Virus record (IMG/VR): IMGVR_UViG_3300023443_000674
Span: 1 to 23,273 of that record
DNA: 23,273 nt
Source of the DNA: a virus
Direction: 5' to 3' (one strand)
In this document: positions 6,191-12,630 of the stretch, in pieces
Layout of the letters: each line of letters begins with the position of its first letter
Position numbering within the stretch: the first letter of the stretch is position 1
Notes under the pieces: generated by a model
Database searches by the model: none
What the model was told of the DNA's origin: nothing
The model's input: the letters and a program-made list of their open reading frames with translations, nothing else
Made by a program: the position numbers and the translations under genes

Positions 6191-6529
6191 ATGTCTAATC
6201 CTAAGTTAGCTACTTTTATTGATCGTCTTGAGGCAGTGATGCTTGACGCAGGCGTAGAGCCAGAACAGTTAAAAGCCACAATTTGTGCAATATGCGACAT
6301 ACCGTCAGTGGATGATTGGTTTAGTGGTTTCACGCAATCTCCCCCCGCTGAGAATGTTGCTGCTCTTTCTGTCTATTTCAAATCTGATTGTGTTTGGCTG
6401 ATCACTGGTAAATACTCTAGCGAACAAGTCGTATGTGACCGTCATACTGACGAGGTATTTTCTTGCACGTTGCTTAACCAAAGAATGGAAGCTAAAGAGC
6501 TGAAAGTCATACGAAATTATGAGGACTAG
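6191..6529 (+). CDS. Repressor paralogue, candidate LexA-controlled antirepressor
   Basis: A 112-residue protein. Residues about 7-80 align by eye with the phage repressor encoded at 9264-9656: RLEAVMLDAGV against RIEQLILEHGV, then the shared WF.G, and VYFKSDCVWLITGK against DHFHADPVWLLWGE. The segment that holds the recognition helix in the repressor (GLSKQALSKWF) is shortened and altered here (DIPSVDDWF), so normal DNA binding is doubtful. The ribosome binding site GAGGT lies 5 bases before the ATG. A LexA-box promoter precedes it. I infer that it could interact with the repressor and antagonise it after DNA damage. An independent regulator of integration is the alternative. Confidence 0.6.
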   Translation: MSNPKLATFIDRLEAVMLDAGVEPEQLKATICAICDIPSVDDWFSGFTQSPPAENVAALSVYFKSDCVWLITGKYSSEQVVCDRHTDEVFSCTLLNQRMEAKELKVIRNYED

Positions 6530-6562
6530 ATCAGAAGCTAAGTATTTTAGGAGAAATTTACT

Positions 6563-6796
6563 ATGAAAAAGAAGGCCACTCGAAAAGAAACTGCGGAATG
6601 GATGGCTAATCATGAAATGCTCACTTTGACTGAAATAGCATTGATATTGGGCGGCTTTAATCCGGCTGACATAGAAGTGGATAAAGACGGAAATCCAAAT
6701 CTATCCTCAGAAAAAAGTAAAATAAAATATAAAGAAGCTAGAGAGGAGGCTCTAGCGGCGGTCAACTCAGGAGAGTTAGGTTTCACTAATCGGTAG
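6563..6796 (+). CDS. Hypothetical 77-aa protein, possible small regulator
   Basis: AGGAG precedes the ATG by 9 bases. Residues 8-40 (ETAEWMANHEMLTLTEIALILGGFNPADIEVDKDGNP) resemble the short helical segment 'LTL.EAA.LL.G.DP' common in uncharacterised phage and prophage proteins, and the remainder is a charged helix. I cannot assign a function. It lies 33 bases after the repressor paralogue, probably on the same SOS-regulated transcript, and its 3' end overlaps the convergent integrase gene by 11 bases. Excisionase is possible from position but has no motif support. Confidence 0.6.
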   Translation: MKKKATRKETAEWMANHEMLTLTEIALILGGFNPADIEVDKDGNPNLSSEKSKIKYKEAREEALAAVNSGELGFTNR

Positions 6797-7838
6797 CTCC
6801 TATCTTCCGTAGCTTCCGGTTATAAACCTTGTGCATAAGAGGGGACTTATGACCGGCAAACTGTTCACCCTTCATATCTGAATAGCCCTTGGCCTTGAGA
6901 TCGTGGAAGGTGAAATGCTCACCACCTTGAGCCTCAACCTTGTCCATCAATCTACGCCATGCACTTTTAAAGCCAGACTCGTTGATAGGCTGTCCACGTT
7001 TGTTGTGGATTAGGTAGGCACCAGCTATCGGTGCAGGGGCACTACTATGGAGCGCTCTCGCAAAGCTGACAGCGCCCTCCAGTCGTTTCGTCCAGGTTGT
7101 AATTTCCCCCTCTGAGCCCTTATTCCTTGTGAGCGATATACCCTCCCTTCCAATATGTTTGTGGGTAAGACCCGCAATTTCTTTGCGTCTAGCCCGACAG
7201 AGGACAGCCAACTCCATGAAGGCAGCGATGTAAGGCGACCCTCCTTCCATTGCATAGCGGATAGCAACTGTATATTCATCGTCCGTAACATAACGTGTCC
7301 TCGGTTCCTCTTTGTTCAGCTTGACCTTCTCGCAAGGGTTATCCCTTACAGCGTCATAACGCTCTCTAGCCCAGTTGAAGGCAGATTTTAAATACTGGAT
7401 ATGGCGATTAGCGGCTACAGGTGCATGATCACCATTCGCTTTTCTGTAGTTGTCCAAGTATCCACGTATGGTTGTACGCTTGATCTTGGCATAGGGCATA
7501 TCACCAAACTTCCTACGGCGTACTACAGGGTAGGATAGGAGTTTGAGGCGGTATGCCTGATAATCTATCTGGGTTCTTGGGACCAATCCCTGGAACTGGG
7601 TGGAGTCGTGGTATACGCTCAGAAGCCATGAGAGCGTGTCTGTGGCTTGATCAGTGACCCGTAGGTAGTTCTCCCAGATTTGGGCATCTGTGGCTGGAGC
7701 CTTGCACAGTACTATCTCTTTAGCGCGTAGATAGCGGCCATCCACTTTGCCCAGATATTCCTTCCAGACAATGCGACCTTTTGACTCGTAAACATTTTTG
7801 GGCCACTTATTTTTACTGTGGGATCTCTTAGCGCCCAT
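6786..7838 (-). CDS. int: Tyrosine recombinase integrase
   Basis: A 350-residue site-specific recombinase that would join attP to the host tRNA-Arg gene. Residues 1-60 form the basic N-terminal part (likely arm-binding), about 62-165 the core-binding domain, and about 180-345 the catalytic domain. Catalytic residues visible are R217 in CRARRKEI, K240 in RNKGSEG, H312 in FHDLKAKG, H330 in FAGHKS and nucleophile Y339 in VYNRK. The second active-site arginine of the HxxR motif is replaced by lysine (K315), a variant I associate with phage integrases carrying HDLKAKG. GGGA lies 8 bases before the ATG, and the start overlaps the upstream DUF4224 gene by 11 bases. Confidence 0.93.
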   Translation of the reverse strand: MGAKRSHSKNKWPKNVYESKGRIVWKEYLGKVDGRYLRAKEIVLCKAPATDAQIWENYLRVTDQATDTLSWLLSVYHDSTQFQGLVPRTQIDYQAYRLKLLSYPVVRRRKFGDMPYAKIKRTTIRGYLDNYRKANGDHAPVAANRHIQYLKSAFNWARERYDAVRDNPCEKVKLNKEEPRTRYVTDDEYTVAIRYAMEGGSPYIAAFMELAVLCRARRKEIAGLTHKHIGREGISLTRNKGSEGEITTWTKRLEGAVSFARALHSSAPAPIAGAYLIHNKRGQPINESGFKSAWRRLMDKVEAQGGEHFTFHDLKAKGYSDMKGEQFAGHKSPLMHKVYNRKLRKIGATD

Positions 7839-8016
7839 GATCTAGATCCCAGTCGTTTTCTTCATTCAGGCTAGCATCTATCTGGGTAAGAGTAGTCAGG
7901 GGTTGGCCGCCTTTGCCTTTGCGCCACCTGATACCGCTATCCTCCAACCAAGCAATTATCCGGGCTTCTTGGTCAAAGCCGGTATATTCCTTCAGCGCTT
8001 GTAGGTTGTAGAGCAT
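7828..8016 (-). CDS. DUF4224 family protein, possible recombination directionality factor
   Basis: A 62-residue protein. NLQALKEYTGFDQEARIIAWLEDSGIRW followed by a basic GKGGQP matches the DUF4224 pattern: a short helix-turn-helix-like protein that usually lies directly upstream of phage integrases. I chose ATG 8016, preceded by a GGA, because the family begins just before this LxxLxxxTG motif. A longer form would need a TTG at 8055. It overlaps the integrase start by 11 bases, so both are translated from one leftward mRNA. An excisionase-like or integrase-regulating role is inferred from position. Confidence 0.7.
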   Translation of the reverse strand: MLYNLQALKEYTGFDQEARIIAWLEDSGIRWRKGKGGQPLTTLTQIDASLNEENDWDLDHGR

Positions 8017-8046
8017 GGGTCCAGTAAACCAAAGTGGACTCAGGTA

Positions 8047-8062
8047 GTCAAACAAATTTGAC
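8047..8062. promoter_or_regulatory. Palindrome upstream of the integrase operon
   Basis: GTCAAA and TTTGAC are perfect 6-base arms around CAAA, about 31 bases upstream of the DUF4224 ATG. On the minus strand, TATAGT at 8066-8061 resembles a -10 element and overlaps one arm. No good -35 is visible. An operator for the integrase operon is plausible. Confidence 0.35.
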
Positions 8063-8092
8063 TATAAATAATAAATATTTTTCTCCAGGCAT

Positions 8093-8114
8093 AAAAAAGC
8101 CCTCCGAAGAGGGC
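8093..8114 (-). terminator. Intrinsic terminator after the repressor-protease operon
   Basis: On the minus strand, GCCCTC (8114-8109) pairs with GAGGGC (8104-8099) around a TTCG tetraloop, followed by TTTTTTAT. This is a compact, strong intrinsic terminator 20 bases beyond the stop of the last exported-protein gene. It separates the operon from the integrase unit. Confidence 0.85.
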
Positions 8115-8133
8115 GCAAATGGACATCTGGTTC

Positions 8134-8640
8134 CTATTCAGCTGTGGTGCTGTTCCCATCACTACGATAAATGCCCAGTTTGTTAATCATGAATTGCCCA
8201 GCATTCAATCCTGTAATTCCATAGATTTTCGTGCCAGTGCTTTCTTCAGTCTCATATGCGTCATACATATAAAGCCTATATTTTTTCCCGACGATGAGTC
8301 GAGGAACCCCTTCATATTTTTTATCGACTAGATTGCCCCACTGACGCACGAATATACGGTCACCTGTTAACACAGGCTGGATGTTGCCGTTAGGCTCTAT
8401 GTTATGGCCACGCTGTACATTATCGATTGTGGCGGAGTGGAGCATGTAATTTTCAGTGAATTCACCATTTGCGCCAATGTAGTGAATCTTATGGCCGTCT
8501 AACGAATAGTCCACGGTGACATCAGCTATTATTTGCGCCTTCCGATCAACTTTGGCCATTGTCGTCATAATCATGTGATTTGGAATGCTCTCAGCCGCGA
8601 TTGGTGAACTGATAGCTAGTAGTAAGATGAGATATTTCAT
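8134..8640 (-). CDS. Exported protein downstream of metzincin protease
   Basis: A 168-residue protein. The N-terminus MKYLILLLAISSPIAAES is a signal peptide with probable cleavage after IAA. The mature part appears beta-rich (QIIADVTVDYSLDGHKIHYIGANGE, LIVGKKYRLYMYDAY) with no cysteine pair or enzymatic motif, and I do not recognise the family. I chose ATG 8640 because AGGAG lies about 7 bases upstream and the signal peptide begins there. An upstream in-frame ATG would bury it. The ribosome binding site overlaps the stop region of the protease gene, so the two are coupled. It may assist, inhibit or be a substrate of the protease (inference). Confidence 0.7.
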   Translation of the reverse strand: MKYLILLLAISSPIAAESIPNHMIMTTMAKVDRKAQIIADVTVDYSLDGHKIHYIGANGEFTENYMLHSATIDNVQRGHNIEPNGNIQPVLTGDRIFVRQWGNLVDKKYEGVPRLIVGKKYRLYMYDAYETEESTGTKIYGITGLNAGQFMINKLGIYRSDGNSTTAE

Positions 8641-8648
8641 AATTTCTC

Positions 8649-9227
8649 CTAGTAGGCTCGGTCTATTACGTCTTTTGCTTGTTCGGTAATCCCGCAATGA
8701 TGTGCTGGAGTAATACCAGGGCATCCAGATGCGTGCATGAGTTCTGCTTGTGAGATATCGACATCCTCATCGTCTCGGTCATCTACATATTCGTGGTCGT
8801 TGTGATCTAATCCGTAACAGTGACCTAATTCATGTAAAACCAACATGTACTTGAAGGCAGCAGATTTGTTGTTCGCATTCGTACCTATATTTATGGAGCA
8901 CTCAATGTCATTACTTCGATTGACTGAGGCGCAGGCAAAGCCGGGTATACAGGCACTCGGCATTTGGTCATCATCTTGGAAAATCCTAACGCGCTCAAAG
9001 CCTGCATCAATCATGACAGGGTTGATATCTGCTTCTTCGGCCCAGTCATTGACGGCTGATATGACAACATTCGTCCAGTAGCCGGGTAGTGTTTCCTCGC
9101 TGTTTGTCGTGATGGCTACACCTAGTGACGAAGTGGTAGCTCTGCCCGCCGAGAGATTCCAGTGCTGCACTGCGAAAGCAGGGGTAGAAATGGGGATTAG
9201 TAGGCTGGCAAGTATAAGTATTTTCAT
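8649..9227 (-). CDS. Secreted metzincin (matrixin-like) zinc metalloprotease
   Basis: A 192-residue protein. MKILILASLLIPISTPAFA is a signal peptide with cleavage predicted after A19. HELGHCYGLDH at residues 132-142 is the complete metzincin zinc motif HExxHxxGxxH, with E133 as general base. M164 in ELMHASG is a good Met-turn. Six cysteines (93, 99, 110, 137, 169, 178) suggest disulfides outside the cytoplasm. The small size fits a catalytic domain without a clear long propeptide. AGAGGAAA precedes the ATG. It starts 36 bases after the repressor stop with no terminator visible, so it should be expressed in the lysogen. The substrate is unknown. Confidence 0.85.
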   Translation of the reverse strand: MKILILASLLIPISTPAFAVQHWNLSAGRATTSSLGVAITTNSEETLPGYWTNVVISAVNDWAEEADINPVMIDAGFERVRIFQDDDQMPSACIPGFACASVNRSNDIECSINIGTNANNKSAAFKYMLVLHELGHCYGLDHNDHEYVDDRDDEDVDISQAELMHASGCPGITPAHHCGITEQAKDVIDRAY

Positions 9228-9263
9228 TTTTATTTCCTCTTAGGTGATGGTGAATTCTATTAA

Positions 9264-9656
9264 TTATGCCAGTTTGAGATCGGGCGGCATATATCCATAG
9301 AAGTGGGCCGTTTGAATACTCCCTACATTAACTGGAACTCCCTGATCCAGATGCTCTCCTATGGCTTGTTTCCGCTGCTCATCATACTGAGTAGATGTTT
9401 CCCCCCATAGAAGCCAAACCGGATCAGCATGGAAATGGTCCGTTATAGCTTTAATGTGGTCAACAGTAGGAGTAGCCGTATCGCCATTAAACCATTTACT
9501 CAAGGCTTGCTTGCTAAGGCCAGTAATTTCCGTAATTTTGCTTCTTACCTTATCGGGTGGTACTCCGTGTTCAAGTATTAGCTGTTCAATCCGCTGCGTG
9601 ATTGGCCCGGGAATGGTAGTTGAATCAGTCATTTTTAATACCGCTTTGTTAGTCAC
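9264..9656 (-). CDS. Short phage repressor (CI-like, no cleavage domain)
   Basis: A helix-turn-helix protein with RIEQLILEHGV and ITGLSKQALSKWFNGDTATPTVDHIKAITDHFHADPVWLLWG. The helix-turn-helix is ITEITGLSKQALSKWFNG. The remaining tail is about 45 residues, so there is no room for the S24/LexA-type self-cleavage domain of lambda CI. It lies divergent to a Cro-like gene, the normal position of the lysogeny repressor. The start is either GTG 9656, with AAGGA about 10 bases upstream (130 residues), or ATG 9632 (122 residues) with a weaker site. It is the first gene of the unit encoding the metzincin and the exported protein. A paralogue lies at 6191-6529. Confidence 0.8.
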   Translation of the reverse strand: MTNKAVLKMTDSTTIPGPITQRIEQLILEHGVPPDKVRSKITEITGLSKQALSKWFNGDTATPTVDHIKAITDHFHADPVWLLWGETSTQYDEQRKQAIGEHLDQGVPVNVGSIQTAHFYGYMPPDLKLA

Positions 9657-9689
9657 AGTTGTATTTTCCTTCTTTGTTCGTCCACTGTC

Positions 9690-9719
9690 GTTGCCCTAGC
9701 GGGTCAACTTTGGTAGACT
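9690..9719 (+). promoter_or_regulatory. Rightward early promoter (PR-like) with operator
   Basis: TTGCCC at 9691-9696 and TAGACT at 9714-9719 are 17 bases apart and lie 26 bases before the Cro-like start. An imperfect palindrome GTTGcCC-N5-GGgtCAAC at 9690-9708 overlaps the -35. On the opposite strand TTGACC (9707-9702) could be the -35 of a weak repressor promoter with a poor -10. This is the expected position for repressor and Cro operators. Confidence 0.5.
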
Positions 9720-9744
9720 GGCTCGAAATTGAATGGAGTCATCA

Positions 9745-9921
9745 ATGACTATTAAGCAACTTATTCGATATTACGGGGACAATAGGACGGCGGCTTCTGC
9801 AATTGGGGTTACTAAGCAGTCTCTTTCCAAATGGAAGAAAACCGGTATCCCAATTTTGCGCCAGCACTATATCCAGTCCCTTACTAATGGGGATCTGAAG
9901 GCTGTTAAGAAATCCCCATGA
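9745..9921 (+). CDS. cro: Cro/YdaS-like antirepressor of the lysogeny switch
   Basis: A 58-residue protein. RTAASAIGVTKQSLSKWKKTGIPILRQHYIQSLTNGDL has the Cro/YdaS pattern: helix-turn-helix AASAIGVTKQSLSKWK followed by IP.LR...I..LT.G.L. I chose ATG 9745 because GGAG lies 6 bases upstream. The ATG at 9733 overlaps that site. It is divergent from the repressor and first in the rightward early operon, as in lambda. It would repress the repressor promoter and favour lytic growth. Confidence 0.8.
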   Translation: MTIKQLIRYYGDNRTAASAIGVTKQSLSKWKKTGIPILRQHYIQSLTNGDLKAVKKSP

Positions 9922-10133
9922 AAGATATCCCCGTAAAAGCGCTTCTCACCCCAGGCCAATACAGGCGCATGAAGATTGTTATGGAAGCGCGAGGATTTAG
10001 TGAATCTGGCTATATCCGACATGTGATTCTCAATGATATCTCCGGAACTGAAGAGCTAGTTTCTCAGATGCAGCGGCTTACCGGCAGTACTGAAAGAGAC
10101 ATGAAACAGTCCATAAAAAGGACTGGTAAATAA
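9918..10133 (+). CDS. Small ribbon-helix-helix-like protein in the cII position
   Basis: A 71-residue protein overlapping cro by ATGA. The N-terminus (VKALLTPGQYRRMKIVMEARGFSESGYIRHVILNDI) looks like a ribbon-helix-helix fold, a beta strand followed by two helices, typical of small DNA-binding regulators. The C-terminus is a charged helix. It occupies the place of lambda cII, between cro and the O-like gene, but shows no CII sequence features I can recognise. A regulatory role is inferred from fold and position. Confidence 0.6.
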   Translation: MKDIPVKALLTPGQYRRMKIVMEARGFSESGYIRHVILNDISGTEELVSQMQRLTGSTERDMKQSIKRTGK

Positions 10134-10136
10134 AAG

Positions 10137-10925
10137 ATGTCCTTATTGTTCACAGCTATGAAAGCCGAAATTCCTAATGGAGTGGCTAAATCTGTGTTTA
10201 TCCATCTGGTTGATCGGGCCAATAAGCAAAACCAATGCTATCCAGGGATGGCAAGATTGGCGAAAGATTCGGGGTTCCACCGCGCCACTGTTATTCGTTC
10301 AATCCAGTATTTAGAGGAAAATGGATTTATTTCCATCCAGCACCGCTTTGAAAATGGCATAAAAATAACCAATCTGTATACCATTTCAACTCCCATAAAC
10401 ACCGTAGTAGCAGAGAGCGACAACGTAGTAGCAGACAGCAACCACGTAGTAGCAGACAGCAACCAGGGTAGTAGCACAGAGCAACTAGGGGTAGTAGCAG
10501 AGAGCTACATAGAACCTCCCATTAAACCTCCCAATGAAACTCCCATTAAAAGAATAGATCAATCTGCGCTTGATCCGGACTATTTTGAAATGTTCTGGAA
10601 TGCTGGAATGAACAAGGTAGGAAAGAAAAAAGCTTGCCTGGCGTTCAAGAGAACAATCAAGACAAGTAATCAAGCGTCCGAAGATTTCACTAACATGCTT
10701 ATTCGAGATATTGAGAAACGATTGGCGACTGATCAACTGGGGTTTGCTGAAATGCATCCCACTACGTATCTCAATGGTGAGCGCTGGGCGGATGAATATC
10801 ATAGTCCCCAAGCTACAGACAGTACCCGCGTTAGAAGTTTGGCTGATGATTTGAATGATAGAAGCTGGGCTGATAAATCCCCTCCCACTGAGTCATATAT
10901 TAAGGAATCAACTTATGAACACTGA
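10137..10925 (+). CDS. O-like phage replication initiator
   Basis: A 262-residue protein. Residues 3-85 form a winged-helix DNA-binding domain (YPGMARLAKDSGFHRATVIRSIQYLEENGFI). Residues 89-124 are a low-complexity linker encoded by DNA iterons. Residues 140-222 match the C-terminal part of many phage O-type initiators: YFEMFWNAG, KVGKKKACLAFKR and HPTTYLNGERWADE. In lambda, O binds iterons inside its own gene and recruits the helicase loader, and the same architecture is visible here. It follows cro and the ribbon-helix-helix gene. The next gene starts 11 bases before its stop. Confidence 0.8.
   Translation: MSLLFTAMKAEIPNGVAKSVFIHLVDRANKQNQCYPGMARLAKDSGFHRATVIRSIQYLEENGFISIQHRFENGIKITNLYTISTPINTVVAESDNVVADSNHVVADSNQGSSTEQLGVVAESYIEPPIKPPNETPIKRIDQSALDPDYFEMFWNAGMNKVGKKKACLAFKRTIKTSNQASEDFTNMLIRDIEKRLATDQLGFAEMHPTTYLNGERWADEYHSPQATDSTRVRSLADDLNDRSWADKSPPTESYIKESTYEH
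10404..10560. other. ori: Putative replication origin: five iterons and AT-rich repeats
   Basis: Five 18-base copies of GTAGTAGCA(G)A(C/G)AGC(A)AC begin at 10404, 10425, 10446, 10468 and 10491, spaced 21-23 bases apart. The fourth copy is out of frame with the others yet keeps 16 of 18 bases, so selection appears to act on DNA and not on the protein repeat. Short repeats of the form CTCCCATTAAA follow at 10516-10550 and could form the unwinding region. The place, inside the O-like gene, and the 18-base size parallel the lambda origin. Confidence 0.7.
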
Positions 10926-11496
10926 ATTAACACAATCTGGTGGAACAATTATTGAAGTAAACGATATTCCGTTGGCTGAGTTAGCTGAGAGAATAAAAAT
11001 ATTGCTTGAAAGGATTAGGACAAATTCAGGCAACGATATTTGGGAGGTTGGAGAGTTATTAAGATTAGCTAGATTAGATATGCCGAGTAACGAGTTATTT
11101 GGTAATTGGTGTTCGCTAAATTTTAGCGGACATTCTCGCCCGACACTCTATAACTATTGCCAGTTAGCGGATCAATTTGGTGATCGTAAGGAGTTAGCAG
11201 ATATCATTCCTCAGTCGGGATTATATTTATTGGCTCAAGATAAATGTGATGAATTCAGGGAAGAAATTATTGAGGAATTCCAGAGTGAAGAAAAGGTTAG
11301 TTATAAGCAAGTCCAGGACGCTATCAAATCCCATAAGCCTACTGTTGAGAAAGTAGAAACTACCAAGTCCTACAAGTTAACCCATCCTCAAATATTTTTG
11401 ATTTGGAAGGCACTGAACATGATGGAACTGGGCGCTTCAGAAGACGACAAGATTTTGATCACTGAGATTAAGGGAATTCTTGGAGAACCGTTATGA
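10915..11496 (+). CDS. DUF3102-like protein
   Basis: A 193-residue protein starting at ATG 10915, with AAGGA 8 bases upstream. An in-frame ATG 60 bases earlier has no such site. Residues about 40-95 (NDIWEVGELLRLARLDMPSNELFGNWCSLNFSGHSRPTLYNYCQLADQFG) resemble DUF3102: a helix, then W....F..S..T..NY. The rest is helical. It lies where lambda has the helicase loader P, but has no P-loop and no visible similarity to P or DnaC. Its function in replication or partition is inferred only from context. Confidence 0.6.
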   Translation: MNTELTQSGGTIIEVNDIPLAELAERIKILLERIRTNSGNDIWEVGELLRLARLDMPSNELFGNWCSLNFSGHSRPTLYNYCQLADQFGDRKELADIIPQSGLYLLAQDKCDEFREEIIEEFQSEEKVSYKQVQDAIKSHKPTVEKVETTKSYKLTHPQIFLIWKALNMMELGASEDDKILITEIKGILGEPL

Positions 11497-11921
11497 ATCC
11501 TGTTTACCACGCCATAACGAATACTGATAGCCTCCTAGCTGCTCATCAAGAATTAGATATTATTTGTGGCCAACATCCGCTGGTAGAAATGGTATTGACT
11601 ACGGATCAGAAAAGGTCTGTTCAGCAGAACAAATATATCTATTCACTCTACTCTCTGGCTACCCATACTCCCAAAGGGGAAGGACATAAGGCTTTAGATA
11701 TTCGTTGTATTTGTAAGCTGACAAAGGGAGTGCCAATCCTCTACACGGAAGATAAGGAATTTAGAGAGATGTATCAGGCTAATATCAAGGCATTTTCCTA
11801 TGAAGATAAGATTAGGATTATGAGCTTTTTCCCGGTTACTTCCCGTATGACACTCCCTCAGCTATCCCAATACATTGATGCCATTATTGAAGAGTATGAA
11901 CTACCGAAGACTCAATCATGA
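11493..11921 (+). CDS. NinB-like recombination protein
   Basis: A 142-residue protein overlapping the previous stop as ATGA. The segments KRSVQQNKYIYSLYSLA and PVTSRMTLPQLSQYIDAIIEEY correspond to the two typical NinB/Orf family signatures (R(S/T).(Q)QN....(L/M) and (T)S(K/R)M...(Q/E)(L/F)S..I(D/E).I). Lambda Orf/NinB binds single-strand DNA and assists recombination. Immediate linkage to NinG supports the call. Overall similarity is modest, so it could be a separate family with the same role. Confidence 0.6.
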   Translation: MNPVYHAITNTDSLLAAHQELDIICGQHPLVEMVLTTDQKRSVQQNKYIYSLYSLATHTPKGEGHKALDIRCICKLTKGVPILYTEDKEFREMYQANIKAFSYEDKIRIMSFFPVTSRMTLPQLSQYIDAIIEEYELPKTQS

Positions 11922-12484
11922 GAAAGTGTAAAGTCTGTGACGGGGAGTTTGAACCTAAATACAACACTACTCAGCGAGTTTGCGGGGTGCCATGCGGTAT
12001 AGTCGATGGCAGAAATAACAAGCGCAAGAAAGCTGATAAGGCTCACGCCAAGCGCAAGAAGGAATTCAAGCTTAACGATGTTGCCGCTCAGCACAAGTTA
12101 ACGCAGCCCAGGTTCAATCTAATGAGGCGCATGGAAGAAGCAGCATACTATCAACGTATGGGGAAGAGGCTCGCATGTATATCATGTGAACGCGCTGCTA
12201 CGCTTTTCCAAGGCGGCCATTTTAAGCCCGTAGGATCTCATAGTGAACACAGATATGAGCCCAAGAATGTCCATCTCCAGTGCATACCCTGCAATAACTA
12301 CAAGAGCGGGAATTCAGAAGGCTACATCAAGGGATTAGCCAGACGATATGGTGATCATGAGGCACTCCTGATCATTGATATGCTGGAGCAGCGTAAAGTC
12401 AAGAAGTGGACAGGCCCTGAGTTAGTGGCTATGCGGAAGGAATTCAATGCAAAAATCAGAGAATTGGAGTTAGCCCATGAATAA
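11918..12484 (+). CDS. ninG: NinG/Rap Holliday-junction endonuclease
   Basis: A 188-residue protein overlapping NinB by ATGA. Residues C4, C7, C22 and C26 form an N-terminal zinc site, and a Lys/Arg-rich helix follows (31-50). The C-terminal HNH-like zinc nuclease part has C87, C90, GGHFKPVGSHSEHRYEPKNVHLQC (H101, N117, H119, C122, C125) and NNYKSGN, followed by W164 and a terminal helix. This order matches lambda NinG (Rap), which resolves branched recombination intermediates, and the length is normal. It forms a recombination pair with NinB. Confidence 0.88.
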   Translation: MRKCKVCDGEFEPKYNTTQRVCGVPCGIVDGRNNKRKKADKAHAKRKKEFKLNDVAAQHKLTQPRFNLMRRMEEAAYYQRMGKRLACISCERAATLFQGGHFKPVGSHSEHRYEPKNVHLQCIPCNNYKSGNSEGYIKGLARRYGDHEALLIIDMLEQRKVKKWTGPELVAMRKEFNAKIRELELAHE

Positions 12485-12608
12485 GGTAAAATACGCTATG
12501 AATATTGAAGACTCAAGACGCGAAGGACTACACCTCCTGGAAGCCTCATTCATACTGTATATCGCAGCCCTTGTAGTAATAACCAAAGAGATTTGGAGTA
12601 AGTGGTGA
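12477..12608 (+). CDS. Small single-span membrane protein
   Basis: A 43-residue open frame starts in the last codons of ninG and overlaps its stop. The likely membrane segment is LLEASFILYIAALVVITKEIW, with a charged N-terminus (NIEDSRREG). An internal ATG at 12498 would give 36 residues. AAGG lies in the overlap, about 12 bases before the second ATG. I do not recognise a family. The overlap with ninG and a clear hydrophobic helix support a real gene. Confidence 0.45.
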   Translation: MNKVKYAMNIEDSRREGLHLLEASFILYIAALVVITKEIWSKW

Positions 12609-12630
12609 GGGATTGAAATATCTACTTCAC

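Noticed and set aside
5899-6333. Leftward open frame of 144 codons across the attachment site
   Set aside because: It covers the tRNA-derived core, all arm repeats on the right and the LexA box, and lies opposite a better gene. Its product has no family-like features.
8017-8055. TTG start adding 13 residues to the DUF4224 protein
   Set aside because: The extra residues precede the normal family start and overlap the operator-like palindrome. The ATG at 8016 is better.
8641-8724. N-terminal extension of the exported protein to an upstream ATG at 8724
   Set aside because: It would lie inside the protease gene and bury the signal peptide. AGGAG and the signal peptide fix the start at 8640.
9690-9705. 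A third LexA box in the repressor/Cro gap, around ACTGTCG
   Set aside because: There is no ACAG half-site at the required 8-base spacing, so it does not fit CTGT-N8-ACAG.
10404-10508. CRISPR array
   Set aside because: The 21-23 base period leaves spacers of only 3-5 bases, and the repeats lie inside a coding gene. Iterons explain them better.
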